This document shows, one piece after another, positions 1 to 7,717 of a stretch of 39,022 nt of DNA. Location: positions 1-39,022 of IMG/VR virus record IMGVR_UViG_3300033156_000602; one strand, given 5' to 3'. A program made the translations under genes and the position numbers. The DNA comes from a virus. The notes below the pieces were generated by a model. It saw only the letters and a list, made by a program, of their open reading frames with translations, did not search any database and was not told the DNA's origin. Every line of letters starts with the position of its first letter. Positions within the stretch are counted from its first letter, which is position 1.

Positions 1-87
1 TATGCCAAAATTAGGAGAAAGACGAACAATTGAAGGACGAGAACAAATGTATACCCCAGCACAGGGTGGCTGGATTGATGTTAAACA
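1..87. repeat. Contig-end overlap, first copy
   Basis: These 87 bases are identical to 38936-39022. The repeat contains the beginning of the coiled-coil virion gene, and the gene before it (ending 38913) runs in the same direction, so joining the ends restores a continuous late operon. The simplest reading is an assembler overlap of a circular or circularly permuted genome, not a biological terminal repeat, because it is so short and lies inside a coding sequence. Confidence 0.93.
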
Positions 88-1300
88 ACCTCCAGAAACT
101 GGAAAACTTGATGAGACCAAAGCTCCCGAAACAGAAGAAACCGCCGAAGAACTTGCCGAAGTAGGTGGTGAATTAAGAGAAGCCCCAGAACCAAGAGTAG
201 ATACCACTGATTTGATAAGTAGAACGGCGGGAATGGAGGATTTGCTTCAAATGTATGCTCAAAGGTCTCAACAAATGTTAGAACAGCAACGGGAAGCCCA
301 GAAAACATTTTTAGAAAAACTGAAAACCACTTTCAAGCCCAGCGAGAGAAGAAGGGAGGTATTAGAAGAAGCAGGCGTTCCAGAACAAATGACCCTACTT
401 CAAGAGTCAATCGCAACTGCCAAAGGAATAAGAGAAAACATAATCAACCTTGAATCCCAAAGAGACGCTGCCCTTGCTGCTGCCGAACAAAGACCAGTTT
501 CAATGGCTACCATTACCAGAGAGCAAGCAAAAATAGAAGAAGATTTTAATCGCAGAATAGCAACCGCTTCCAAGAGATTAGCCGCTGAAAGTGCTTATCA
601 GCAAGCATTACAAGGAAATATATCTCTTGCCCGCTCAATGGCTCAAGAAGAAGTAAAATACGCTATGTGGGAAGAAGACCGCAGATTAGATATTTTAGAA
701 ACTACCTATGAAATGAACCAAGACATTATAGAATCTATGGGAGCTGAATATGATAAAATCTTTCAGTTAGCCATAGAAGAAGCAAAAGACAGAAGAGATA
801 AAACTGAAAAAGAAAAAGATAAAATTGCTGAATTAGAGTTTCTTGCTGCCACTAACTACGGACTAAAACTTGACCTAATAGACAAAACCCTTGAAGAAGC
901 TCAAAAAGAATATAATGAAGCCATTACCCCATTGGCAAAAGAAGAAAGAGAATTGGAATTGGCGAGAAAGAGGAAATTGGCTGCCCCAGAAGAGCCCGAA
1001 GAGGCAGTTTTGATAGGTGAGATAATAGGATTTGACAAGGATATTGCCAAAAGATTTGATACTGACATTGAAGAAGTTTATGAGAAAGTAATTTCTGGCA
1101 GTTGGGGAACAGAAGGAGCAAGAGAAAGAGCACTTCAATTTTTAGTTTCTAAATATCCAACCAAAAGAAAAGAAATTGAAGAGATTATTTATGGGTCAGA
1201 TAGATTTCACGCAATGTTTCCCGATGGATATGAGAAGGATATTCAACCTCGTTGGAAGCCAGAAGAAGAAGGGAGCATAGAGGATGAGCTTTGGGATTAA
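2..1300 (+). CDS. Coiled-coil virion protein, putative internal or tail protein
   Basis: Encodes 432 residues rich in Glu, Lys, Arg and Ala, with long charged helical stretches from about residue 80 to 330 that look like coiled coil. No enzyme motif was recognised. It follows the beta-rich tail genes across the contig junction and directly precedes the ~920-residue putative ejection protein, the position where podoviruses keep internal core or ejection proteins. The ATG at position 2 is preceded, across the junction, by an A-rich stretch without a Shine-Dalgarno site, as elsewhere in this genome. Function is inferred from context and composition; a tail-associated or scaffolding role is possible. 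Confidence 0.6.
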   Translation: MPKLGERRTIEGREQMYTPAQGGWIDVKQPPETGKLDETKAPETEETAEELAEVGGELREAPEPRVDTTDLISRTAGMEDLLQMYAQRSQQMLEQQREAQKTFLEKLKTTFKPSERRREVLEEAGVPEQMTLLQESIATAKGIRENIINLESQRDAALAAAEQRPVSMATITREQAKIEEDFNRRIATASKRLAAESAYQQALQGNISLARSMAQEEVKYAMWEEDRRLDILETTYEMNQDIIESMGAEYDKIFQLAIEEAKDRRDKTEKEKDKIAELEFLAATNYGLKLDLIDKTLEEAQKEYNEAITPLAKEERELELARKRKLAAPEEPEEAVLIGEIIGFDKDIAKRFDTDIEEVYEKVISGSWGTEGARERALQFLVSKYPTKRKEIEEIIYGSDRFHAMFPDGYEKDIQPRWKPEEEGSIEDELWD

Positions 1301-1304
1301 AATT

Positions 1305-4076
1305 ATGACAGATTTTAAGAAATTTACAATTCTTCCTGAGGAAGAGGAAAAACCATTGGTTAAATTTCATCCTTTTGATTTGGTAAAAAAGGATTATTTA
1401 AAGAAAGAAGAGCCAGTATTAAAGGCAAGATTGGGGGAGGGACTAACCAAAGAACAAGAAGAAAGAGCAAGAGAAATTGCTCTTGAGCCAAGTATTCCAT
1501 TAATAAAAGTTAAAGAAGATAAACCAGGAAACTTTCTTACTCGCTTTATTAAAGGAATTCCAGAGACGTTAAAAGAATTAAAATATAAACTTTATGGAAC
1601 TCCCGAAGAGGCAAGAAAGATAGGGGTCATACCCATTCCCGAAAAATCATTTAAAGAAATGACACCAGAAGAAAGAAATAAGGTAGCAATGGGAGAAACC
1701 CTTGAGGGAGTTGATTATACTTATCTTGATTTATATGGAATGGGGGGCGGATTAAGAAATGTCGCCAAAGAAGGGCTTGACCAAATAGGAAAAGCATTTT
1801 TGAGAAATATTAAGTTATCAAGAGGAGAATCTTGGCTTAAAAAAGCAACTGGATGGGTTTTAACGAAGGTGGGACTTAAAAGAAAAGAAACTCCTCTGCG
1901 AAGCACTGTTTGGAATTTAATGAGAAAAAGGTATGGAGAAATTAAATCTGCCCTATTTGATAGTGCTGCTTTTAGACAGGGAATAAAAAATGAGCTTTCC
2001 AAGCCCGAAAGAGAAGCTATTCCCTTTATAAGAGAAAAAACTTTAGTTCCTAAAGAATTCGGGAGACCCGACCTTGAAGAAATAGTTAAGAATCCTTCGG
2101 CAAAACTAAAACGAGTAGCCGAAGCTATCGGTGATTATTATGATGAGGGATTTGAATTTCTAAAACGAAATTGGGATGAGCCAGGATTTGTTGAGAATTA
2201 TGTAAATCGCATATGGGAAGTTCCCAAAAATAAAGTAAAAGGAGTTGCCAGTTATTTTACAACCCGAAATCCTTTTCTTAAAAAAAGAACAATTCCCACA
2301 TTGGCAGACGGAATTAAATTGGGGTTAAAACCCAGAACTACTGATATAATAGAATTATTAGAGATTTATGATAGTTATAAAATTACTACTGTTGCCAATA
2401 AGAGATTTGTTGATGGGCTAAAAAGGTTAATCAATCCTGAAACCTATCAAAAAGTTATACAAAGAATTGATAAAGCCCCAGCCGATTTTAAAACAATTAC
2501 GCACCCTGCGTTACAAAAAGGATTGGGCATTCCATTAGAAGAAAAAGGAGTAATAATAGCTAAGAAACTTCCAGTAGGAGTTGACCCAGAAATAGCAAAG
2601 GAGTTAGAGGTTGTTTTTGGGCAACCATTTTCAAGCAAGGGAGCAAGAGCATTGCAAACCATAAATGCTTTTGCAAAAAAAGCAGCTCTTTCTCTTAGCT
2701 TCTTTCATCACTGGGCTTTAAGTGAATCAGCAATATCATCAGGAATTAAGAAGAAAATGTTAAAACTTTGGAATCCTGTTAATCTTTATAGGGCATTAAA
2801 AAAGGGGGAGTATGATGTTTTAAAAAAATTGCCATTAGCAAAAGATGCTGTTTCGCACGAACTTCAATTGGGAGCTATATCTGATGTTCAAGCCCACAGA
2901 GTTCAACAGGCACTAAGAACGCTTGAATATAAAACAAGAACTATTCCTATCTTAAAAGGTGTTACAAAAGGAATTAGGTCTTTTAATGAGTTGTGGGATA
3001 AAGCACTTTGGGACTATTTTCACAATGGATTAAAACTTTATACTTATGAAAAATGGGTTGAAGAGAGTTTAAAAAAAACTACAACAAAATCAGTAGATGC
3101 AGTTAAGAGAGAAGTAGCTCATTTAGTCAATGATACTTTTGGAGGACAGGTTTGGGAAAGTCTTTTAGTAACTCCAAAAGCCCAACAGGTTTTACACTGG
3201 TTATTGTTATCTCCTGACTGGACTCTTTCTACTATCCGACAAGCGGCTGCTCCATTTGCAGGGGGAATAAGGGGTAGATTAGGCAGAAAGTTTTGGGCAA
3301 GAGCCGCATTCTATTTCTGGGGAGGAAGCAACATTATAAATGGTGTGATGTCAAAGAAGTATTTAGGAGAATGGCGATGGATGTGGGAAAACGACCCAAA
3401 GCATAAAACATATATTTTTATTGGATTCAATGAGGATGGCAGTAAAAAATATCTAAGGTTTGGAAAACAATACAGAGAAATCTTTGAATGGTTAGAAGAC
3501 CCTATAAAGAAATTTGGAAGCAAGCTTGCCCCAACAGTTAGAGAGGCATATAAGCAACTTTCTGGGTATTCTGTTACTGGCTGGGAATCGGAATGGGCAA
3601 AGAAAGCTACTTGGAGCGCAGAGGCATTTAAGGAGCGTGCTAAAAGCTTAATTTCAATGGGCATTCCTTATTCTATCTCCACCATATCAAGGGCTAAAAA
3701 TCTATTGGGGATAGCTATGCCCATCAGCAAGGGATTAACTTGGTATGAAGGGAGAGAATTGATGATGGATGCCATTGAGAGAAGAGATAAAGATTATCTG
3801 GCTGAAATATGGAAAGCTCTTTTAGAAAATAAAATAGATGCTAAAAGTGTTTTTCAATCTGCTAAAAGTGAGGTTAAATTAAAAAAACGTCCCGAATTTC
3901 GTGAGACGAAAAAGTTATTACAAAAACTTAAAGAAATGGACAAGGCAGAGGGGATAGAAAAGATAAGGCAAATGAGAGAATCTGGGAAATTAACTCCCGA
4001 AATGGAAGACCAAATGCGTTATCTTTTGAAACAAGAACGGGAAATAGAAAGGCAAAGAATGAGGGCAGGGCTTTAG
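1305..4076 (+). CDS. Large putative internal virion (DNA-ejection) protein
   Basis: About 923 residues, the largest protein of the genome. It is basic and mostly helical, with an aromatic-rich region near residues 600-760 (for example FGGQVWE and LLSPDWTLSTIRQ) resembling large virion-associated phage proteins thought to enter the cell with DNA. No lysozyme or protease motif was seen. The chosen ATG at 1305 follows the upstream stop after four bases (TAAaattATG), the usual spacing here; an in-frame ATG at 1284 would add seven residues and overlap the previous gene. It is the last gene of the structural series. The role is inferred from size, order and composition. Confidence 0.55.
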   Translation: MTDFKKFTILPEEEEKPLVKFHPFDLVKKDYLKKEEPVLKARLGEGLTKEQEERAREIALEPSIPLIKVKEDKPGNFLTRFIKGIPETLKELKYKLYGTPEEARKIGVIPIPEKSFKEMTPEERNKVAMGETLEGVDYTYLDLYGMGGGLRNVAKEGLDQIGKAFLRNIKLSRGESWLKKATGWVLTKVGLKRKETPLRSTVWNLMRKRYGEIKSALFDSAAFRQGIKNELSKPEREAIPFIREKTLVPKEFGRPDLEEIVKNPSAKLKRVAEAIGDYYDEGFEFLKRNWDEPGFVENYVNRIWEVPKNKVKGVASYFTTRNPFLKKRTIPTLADGIKLGLKPRTTDIIELLEIYDSYKITTVANKRFVDGLKRLINPETYQKVIQRIDKAPADFKTITHPALQKGLGIPLEEKGVIIAKKLPVGVDPEIAKELEVVFGQPFSSKGARALQTINAFAKKAALSLSFFHHWALSESAISSGIKKKMLKLWNPVNLYRALKKGEYDVLKKLPLAKDAVSHELQLGAISDVQAHRVQQALRTLEYKTRTIPILKGVTKGIRSFNELWDKALWDYFHNGLKLYTYEKWVEESLKKTTTKSVDAVKREVAHLVNDTFGGQVWESLLVTPKAQQVLHWLLLSPDWTLSTIRQAAAPFAGGIRGRLGRKFWARAAFYFWGGSNIINGVMSKKYLGEWRWMWENDPKHKTYIFIGFNEDGSKKYLRFGKQYREIFEWLEDPIKKFGSKLAPTVREAYKQLSGYSVTGWESEWAKKATWSAEAFKERAKSLISMGIPYSISTISRAKNLLGIAMPISKGLTWYEGRELMMDAIERRDKDYLAEIWKALLENKIDAKSVFQSAKSEVKLKKRPEFRETKKLLQKLKEMDKAEGIEKIRQMRESGKLTPEMEDQMRYLLKQEREIERQRMRAGL

Positions 4077-4204
4077 GGTTGAAAAAAAGAAATGTCGGCA
4101 ATAAAAGTCCACACGTTGAAATCAATGGCAATCAGGTAATCTATTAATCCCCACACTGCCCCGACTATTAAAAGCACGACAAAAAGATAGGTTAAAACTT
4201 CCAT
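4073..4204 (-). CDS. Small leftward membrane protein
   Basis: Encodes 43 residues beginning MEVLTYLFVVLLIVGAVWGL, a single clear membrane segment followed by a short polar tail. It is the only leftward gene in this part of the genome, and its stop overlaps the stop region of the large ejection protein. A good sigma70 promoter (4213-4241) ends eight bases before the ATG, which predicts a leaderless transcript and supports a real gene. It lies between the structural and lysis genes. A role in superinfection exclusion or lysis timing is conceivable, but nothing shows it directly. Confidence 0.5.
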   Translation of the reverse strand: MEVLTYLFVVLLIVGAVWGLIDYLIAIDFNVWTFIADISFFQP

Positions 4205-4212
4205 ACGCTTTC

Positions 4213-4241
4213 ATCCTAACAAACAACAAAAATCTTGTCAA
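4213..4241 (-). promoter_or_regulatory. Sigma70-like promoter, leftward
   Basis: On the minus strand: TTGACA (4241-4236), a 17-bp spacer, then TAGGAT (4218-4213). The ATG of the 43-residue gene begins eight bases after the -10 box, so the predicted start of transcription falls at or next to the start codon. The -35 and first spacer bases (TTGACAAGATTTTT) are the same as in the promoter at 7007. Confidence 0.6.
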
Positions 4242-4254
4242 GTGTGAATAACTT

Positions 4255-4452
4255 ATGAAATCAAAAAACAATCAACAAGATATAGAAATCGCAATAATCA
4301 AGACCAAAGTTAAAGACCTTGAAAAAAGGTTTGAGAAGTTTGTTACCAATGAATTTGCCCATCTTCGTTCCCGCGTTGATTGGGTTTTGGGAACGGTTAT
4401 TATTGGCTTTCTCATTTCAATAGCGTTAATCGTTTTATCTAAATATTTATGA
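4255..4452 (+). CDS. XhlA-like small membrane protein, possible lysis factor
   Basis: Encodes 65 residues: a charged helical, probably coiled-coil N-terminal half (about residues 5-42) and one C-terminal membrane segment (about 43-63, VLGTVIIGFLISIALIVLSKYL). This resembles the haemolysin XhlA family, which works with holins in lysis of some Gram-positive phages. The stop overlaps the start of the metallophosphoesterase by four bases (ATGA). Its position at the head of a block with a holin-like protein and cell-wall hydrolase candidates supports a lysis role. The family match is by architecture rather than strong sequence motifs. Confidence 0.5.
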   Translation: MKSKNNQQDIEIAIIKTKVKDLEKRFEKFVTNEFAHLRSRVDWVLGTVIIGFLISIALIVLSKYL

Positions 4453-5150
4453 GAACGCTTATAACATCAGACTGGCATATTCCCAACGAGGACACCGAAA
4501 AGGTTGAAGAGTTTTTTAAACATCTCAAAGAGTTAGAACCAGACAGATTAGTAATAGCGGGCGACTTTGTCGATTGCTCGGAAATCTCCCATTTTAGAAA
4601 AAACCCCACATCAACCACTAGCATTCAGAACGAAATCTCATTTGCCAAAGAATACTTCGCGAAAATAAGAGAACTTTGTCCCGATATCCCCATAGATTAT
4701 ATTGAAGGCAACCACGAATTTAGAATAAAGGTAAGAATAATGGAGGGCAATCCCGAACTCTATTTCTTGTTTGAAGATGAGTTTTTGGGAAAGAAGGGCT
4801 TGGATTTAAAAAGTTTCAACATCACTTATCGCCATTGCCTAAAGCATTTGAATAAGTTCTCCCATAACTATATTGAAATAGACGGCTGGTTGATTGGACA
4901 TTTTGACAAAGCATTGAAGCACCCCGCCTACACAGGAAGAATGTTAATGGAAGAGTTTGGAACAAACATCATACAATCGCACACACACAAAATCGGCTCG
5001 TCTTATAAAACAACCCATAATGGAATTATTGGCTCTCACGAGATAGGTTGTTTGTGCGATTTAAAGAAAACCTTCATAAATAACGCCAACTGGCAAAGGG
5101 GGTTTGGCTTATTAGAAAACGGAAAGTTCTATCAAATAGTTTTAGATTAA
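4449..5150 (+). CDS. Calcineurin-like metallophosphoesterase
   Basis: Encodes 233 residues with the metal-binding motifs of the calcineurin-like phosphoesterase superfamily in the right order: SDWH (D8, H10), GDFVD (D39), GNHE (87-90), IGH (H151) and SHTHK (H178, H180). Such enzymes hydrolyse phosphomonoesters or diesters using two metal ions. Substrate unknown; phage relatives may act on nucleic acids, nucleotides or small metabolites. It starts inside the stop of the XhlA-like gene and is followed immediately by a 56-residue gene, so it belongs to the rightward block between virion and lysis genes. Confidence 0.88.
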   Translation: MRTLITSDWHIPNEDTEKVEEFFKHLKELEPDRLVIAGDFVDCSEISHFRKNPTSTTSIQNEISFAKEYFAKIRELCPDIPIDYIEGNHEFRIKVRIMEGNPELYFLFEDEFLGKKGLDLKSFNITYRHCLKHLNKFSHNYIEIDGWLIGHFDKALKHPAYTGRMLMEEFGTNIIQSHTHKIGSSYKTTHNGIIGSHEIGCLCDLKKTFINNANWQRGFGLLENGKFYQIVLD

Positions 5151-5321
5151 ATGAAAAACTTTGAAGAATATATCAAAAAGTTAAAAAAAGACCCAAAATT
5201 TAGATTATTGTTTTGGTGGTATGGAATAGTTTTAAGAGCCCGCCTTGCTTTTAATAAGTTGTTTCGCTTTTTCAAAAATATTTACCTCTTAATTCGATAT
5301 AACTCGAAAGATGAGTCGTGA
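5151..5321 (+). CDS. Small basic hypothetical protein
   Basis: Encodes 56 residues, starting at the base after the metallophosphoesterase stop. It is basic and aromatic-rich in the middle (LLFWWYGIVLRARLAF), which could be an amphipathic or membrane-interacting helix. No family recognised. It ends 27 bases before a 22-bp palindrome that precedes the peptidase gene. Confidence 0.5.
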   Translation: MKNFEEYIKKLKKDPKFRLLFWWYGIVLRARLAFNKLFRFFKNIYLLIRYNSKDES

Positions 5322-5347
5322 ACAGAAGGTCGGATTAAACCTAATGC

Positions 5348-5369
5348 TTAGTTAACAATTGTTAACTAA
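5348..5369. promoter_or_regulatory. Perfect 22-bp palindrome, operator-like
   Basis: TTAGTTAACAA is followed directly by its exact reverse complement. A further GTTAAC half-site follows at 5379-5384. It lies just upstream of, or over, the start of the papain-like peptidase gene; one possible TTG start lies inside it. It could bind a dimeric regulator or form a small hairpin in mRNA. No regulator gene was identified to pair with it. Confidence 0.5.
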
Positions 5370-5376
5370 TGACTCA

Positions 5377-6369
5377 ATGGTTAACATAAACAAAATGAAA
5401 CCAAATGAAAAATTTGTTCCTGGCGTAATAGCTCCTGACCCCAGAGATTATAGAGATATTTTGCTTAGTTCAGTAGTTCCTTTGCGAGCTGATTATCCCG
5501 AAGTAATAGATTGCAGCAAATACACGATTATAAGCCATCAGTATTATGGCACTTGCACTTCGCACGGAAGTTCTGGGGTTGCTGAAAGTCAGGAGTCATA
5601 TACCGATTATCAAAAACAAGTTGACCTTGCTTCTAAATTTGTATATATTAAAACTAAAGAAATAAGCGGATTATGGAATACGCAAGGCGATTATTTGAGA
5701 AATGCCTTAAAAGCTCTTGAAAAGTTTGGAGCTCCCTTTGAAAGCGATTTTCCAGACAAGCCAATGGGCAACTGGGCGGAATATGTCAAAACTCCTATTC
5801 CTGAAAGCGTAGAAGAAAAAGCCAGAACTCATAAAATTAAGGGGTATGCCAGAGTGGGCAAAACCTTAGACGATTTTATGTCGGGAATGTGGACTACTAA
5901 AAGCCCCGTGGCAACGGGTATGATGTGGTATGAAAGCTATCGCAACATCAAAGTAGACGGAAAACTGCCATTGCCCGACGGAAAAGAAATAGGGGGGCAC
6001 GCAGTTAGAGCTGACAAAATAGATTTCAAAGAAGAAAAAGTTTGGTTTCCTAATAGCTGGGGAACAAGCTGGGGAAACAAAGGATACTTTTATATTCCTT
6101 TTAAAGAGTTTAATCAACATAATATATGGGATTGTTGGGTGGTCTACCCGCTTGATAATTCCATAGCAAAAAGTATGAAAAAAATAATCGGAGACAAGCG
6201 AGACAAGAAGCAATACCTTGTAGGCGATGATAAAAAACTCCGCTGGATTTTTAATGAGACAATTCTTGATGAATTGCACAACGCTGGGATAATAAATAAA
6301 TCAGAGGTCGAATGGGTTGACAATCTCGATGGATACGAGATTGGTCGTCCTTGGGCTTCAATAGCATAA
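5377..6369 (+). CDS. Papain-like (C1 family) cysteine peptidase
   Basis: About 330 residues from the ATG at 5377. The papain triad and oxyanion glutamine are visible: Q55 and C60 in HQYYGTCTSHGSS, H208 in GGHAVRA, and N226 in PNSWGTSWGNKGYFYI, the typical Asn-Ser-Trp-Gly block. The last ~60 residues (from about KQYLVGDDKKLRW) form a separate C-terminal domain, perhaps a binding domain. No signal peptide is seen. The next gene is holin-like and overlaps the stop (TAATG), so the enzyme may help lysis or cleave host surface protein; virion maturation is an alternative. Other possible starts are TTG 5359 and ATG 5395. Confidence 0.85.
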   Translation: MVNINKMKPNEKFVPGVIAPDPRDYRDILLSSVVPLRADYPEVIDCSKYTIISHQYYGTCTSHGSSGVAESQESYTDYQKQVDLASKFVYIKTKEISGLWNTQGDYLRNALKALEKFGAPFESDFPDKPMGNWAEYVKTPIPESVEEKARTHKIKGYARVGKTLDDFMSGMWTTKSPVATGMMWYESYRNIKVDGKLPLPDGKEIGGHAVRADKIDFKEEKVWFPNSWGTSWGNKGYFYIPFKEFNQHNIWDCWVVYPLDNSIAKSMKKIIGDKRDKKQYLVGDDKKLRWIFNETILDELHNAGIINKSEVEWVDNLDGYEIGRPWASIA

Positions 6370-6578
6370 TGTTAGGTCAGGAATCTCCACAGACCACCAA
6401 GGGACTTCTTTTGACTTTGGGCGGCGTATTATCGGCTGGAGGATTTGCGTTCTTAGCCGATAGTGTAGCCAACTTCCCGATTGATTTTGGAAAACTGATT
6501 GCTGGATTATGCCTAATTGCGGGAGCATTTATTTGCTTCTTCATTCGGGAGAAGTTCAAAAAGTCTATTGGTGAATAA
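6369..6578 (+). CDS. Holin-like two-segment membrane protein
   Basis: Encodes 69 residues with two membrane segments (about residues 11-33 and 41-61), a short loop and a basic C-terminus (IREKFKKSIGE). Size, topology and charged tail fit small class II holins. The ATG overlaps the stop of the peptidase (TAATG), and the following CHAP-like hydrolase gene begins next to its stop. The lysis role is inferred from topology and position. A TTG start at 6351 would add six residues. Confidence 0.6.
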   Translation: MLGQESPQTTKGLLLTLGGVLSAGGFAFLADSVANFPIDFGKLIAGLCLIAGAFICFFIREKFKKSIGE

Positions 6579-6581
6579 TCT

Positions 6582-6926
6582 ATTTACAAAATCCTTATAA
6601 GTGGCATTGCGTTATTCCTATCTATCCCTCTCGCAGAATCGCTTCTAAGCCCTCTAAATGCCCCTGTAACGCACGAAAGCCCCTATTTGCGACCTTTGCC
6701 ATACATAAACGCTAAACCCACCTGTAATTGCGTAGAATTCAGAGAAAAATACTTTAAAGGTTTCCCCTATATCAATACCCGAGAGGGAAGAACGGGGCAT
6801 ACTGCGGTAATCTTAAAAAATGATGGAGATAGTTGGGTAATAGTAGAAAGCAACTGGGTAAAATGCTCTATAACAATCCGCAGATTATATAAAGACGACC
6901 CAAAAATTATAAAAACCTATCAATAA
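6582..6926 (+). CDS. Compact CHAP-like cell-wall hydrolase with signal sequence, start disturbed
   Basis: The frame encodes a hydrophobic signal-like segment (KILISGIALFLSIPLAESL) and then a small domain with the order of CHAP/NlpC-type amidases: a cysteine pair (PTCNCVEF), a histidine in GRTGHTAVI, and ESNW followed by a conserved-looking end (YKDDPKIIKTY). No ATG, GTG or TTG opens the signal part in frame. Either it starts at ATT 6582, or it begins at GTG 6571 and the A run at 6588-6591 lacks one A; a TTG at 6687 would remove the signal. It follows the holin-like gene and ends just before the operon terminator, fitting an endolysin. The family call rests on motifs only. Confidence 0.55.
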   Translation: MYKILISGIALFLSIPLAESLLSPLNAPVTHESPYLRPLPYINAKPTCNCVEFREKYFKGFPYINTREGRTGHTAVILKNDGDSWVIVESNWVKCSITIRRLYKDDPKIIKTYQ

Positions 6927-6943
6927 AAATGAGTTTTTTAACC

Positions 6944-6952
6944 TGTGGATAA
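6944..6952 (-). promoter_or_regulatory. DnaA box
   Basis: The minus strand reads TTATCCACA, the consensus DnaA box, within the 13-mer GTTATCCACAGGT (6954-6942). The same 13-mer occurs at 12894-12906 and 18168-18180. It lies about 55 bp upstream of the early promoter at 7007, so DnaA could act on early transcription or replication. Confidence 0.6.
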
Positions 6953-6974
6953 CTCAAAATTTTTCTTTATTTTT

Positions 6975-6998
6975 TGGCTTTATTGAGCCAGTTTTTTA
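6975..6998 (+). terminator. Intrinsic terminator of the late/lysis operon
   Basis: Stem TGGCT (6975-6979), six-base loop, AGCCA (6986-6990), followed by GTTTTTT. It lies after the CHAP-like gene and just before the early promoter, so it separates late from early transcription. Confidence 0.7.
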
Positions 6999-7006
6999 TT
7001 TGCCTC

Positions 7007-7034
7007 TTGACAAGATTTTTTTAACGCTTATACT
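7007..7034 (+). promoter_or_regulatory. Early rightward promoter, leaderless configuration
   Basis: TTGACA (7007-7012), 16-bp spacer, TATACT (7029-7034), then nine bases to the ATG at 7044. With transcription starting about seven bases after the -10 box, the mRNA would have at most two or three bases before the start codon. It would drive the gene series from 7044. Confidence 0.8.
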
Positions 7035-7043
7035 TAAAAGTGT

Positions 7044-7184
7044 ATGAAAAAATTTTGGAAAAACTGGGCATTAAGAGAAGTAGAAGGCGGACACGAACCA
7101 AAAGATTTTTGGTTTGACATTTTATCTTATTTTATTTTAGCAATCTTCCTTTTGATGATTGCTTTTTTATTTGGGCTAATATGA
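7044..7184 (+). CDS. Small early membrane protein
   Basis: Encodes 46 residues: a polar N-terminus (MKKFWKNWALREVEGGHEPK) and one membrane segment (about residues 25-46). First gene of the early operon, with its ATG nine bases from the promoter -10 box, so it is probably translated from a leaderless mRNA. Its stop overlaps the next start (ATGA). A host takeover or exclusion role is possible for a first early gene, but function is unknown. Confidence 0.6.
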   Translation: MKKFWKNWALREVEGGHEPKDFWFDILSYFILAIFLLMIAFLFGLI

Positions 7185-7321
7185 AAAAGAAACCTTACGA
7201 AGAAGCCAAAGAAATTTTGAAACACGCCAAAAAACAAAAAATGGTCGAGATACCTATTAAAGGAATTATTAAAGATAAAAAAATCATATGGTCAACAAAG
7301 AAGCAAGAGAAGAAGCAATAA
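7181..7321 (+). CDS. Small lysine-rich hypothetical protein
   Basis: Encodes 46 residues, strongly basic (begins MKKKPYEEAKEILKHAKKQK). It overlaps the preceding stop by four bases and the next gene by 34 bases. No family recognised; the charge suggests nucleic-acid or acidic-protein binding. Confidence 0.45.
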   Translation: MKKKPYEEAKEILKHAKKQKMVEIPIKGIIKDKKIIWSTKKQEKKQ

Positions 7322-7464
7322 GAGAAAACATAAAAGAGCTTCTTTCTCTTCAAAGACAACAAGGAGATATTAGGCGAGAGCTGGAAGATTTTCTTACTAA
7401 CTATTTAATTCTTAATAAACAAATAGAGAAGGTGGCTTCTTATTTGAAACATCTTCTAAAATAA
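7288..7464 (+). CDS. Small helical hypothetical protein
   Basis: Encodes 58 residues, almost entirely charged or leucine-rich helix (REEAIRENIKELLSLQRQQ), probably a short coiled coil. It overlaps the preceding gene in another frame and ends one base before the next ATG. No family recognised. Confidence 0.5.
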   Translation: MVNKEAREEAIRENIKELLSLQRQQGDIRRELEDFLTNYLILNKQIEKVASYLKHLLK

Positions 7465-7465
7465 T

Positions 7466-7717
7466 ATGAGAGGTTTTAATCTCTTAAAAGATATGGGAAA
7501 TTTTGTTGAGGGAGAAATAAAAAAACTGGGAGAAAAAGAAAGCTGGCAAGTATGCCATTATTGTCAATTTGAACTTCCCAATTGTATTAAAGATGGATAT
7601 GGATATTGGATATGCGAAGAGTGCTTAGCTAAGTGTCGGGAAGATTTGATTGACGCCGAGATTGAAGAAATATCCTTAAATGAAAATGAAAAAAACCCAA
7701 ATACAATATCAAATTAA
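7466..7717 (+). CDS. Small zinc-ribbon protein
   Basis: Encodes 83 residues with two CxxC pairs (C30/C33 in CHYC, C50/C53 in CEEC) separated by 16 residues, a typical zinc knuckle layout. The flanks are helical and charged. It may bind DNA, RNA or a host protein. It is tightly packed in the early operon and overlaps the next start by 38 bases. Confidence 0.65.
   Translation: MRGFNLLKDMGNFVEGEIKKLGEKESWQVCHYCQFELPNCIKDGYGYWICEECLAKCREDLIDAEIEEISLNENEKNPNTISN

Noticed and set aside
1-87. True biological direct terminal repeat
   Set aside because: At 87 bases it is short for a terminal repeat and it lies at the start of a coding sequence. An assembly overlap of a circular molecule is simpler, though read data are needed to be sure.
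3311-3664. Leftward ORF of 117 residues opposite the large virion protein, and similar antisense ORFs elsewhere
   Set aside because: They mirror codon use of the real rightward genes, have no promoter or leader, and show no recognisable domain.
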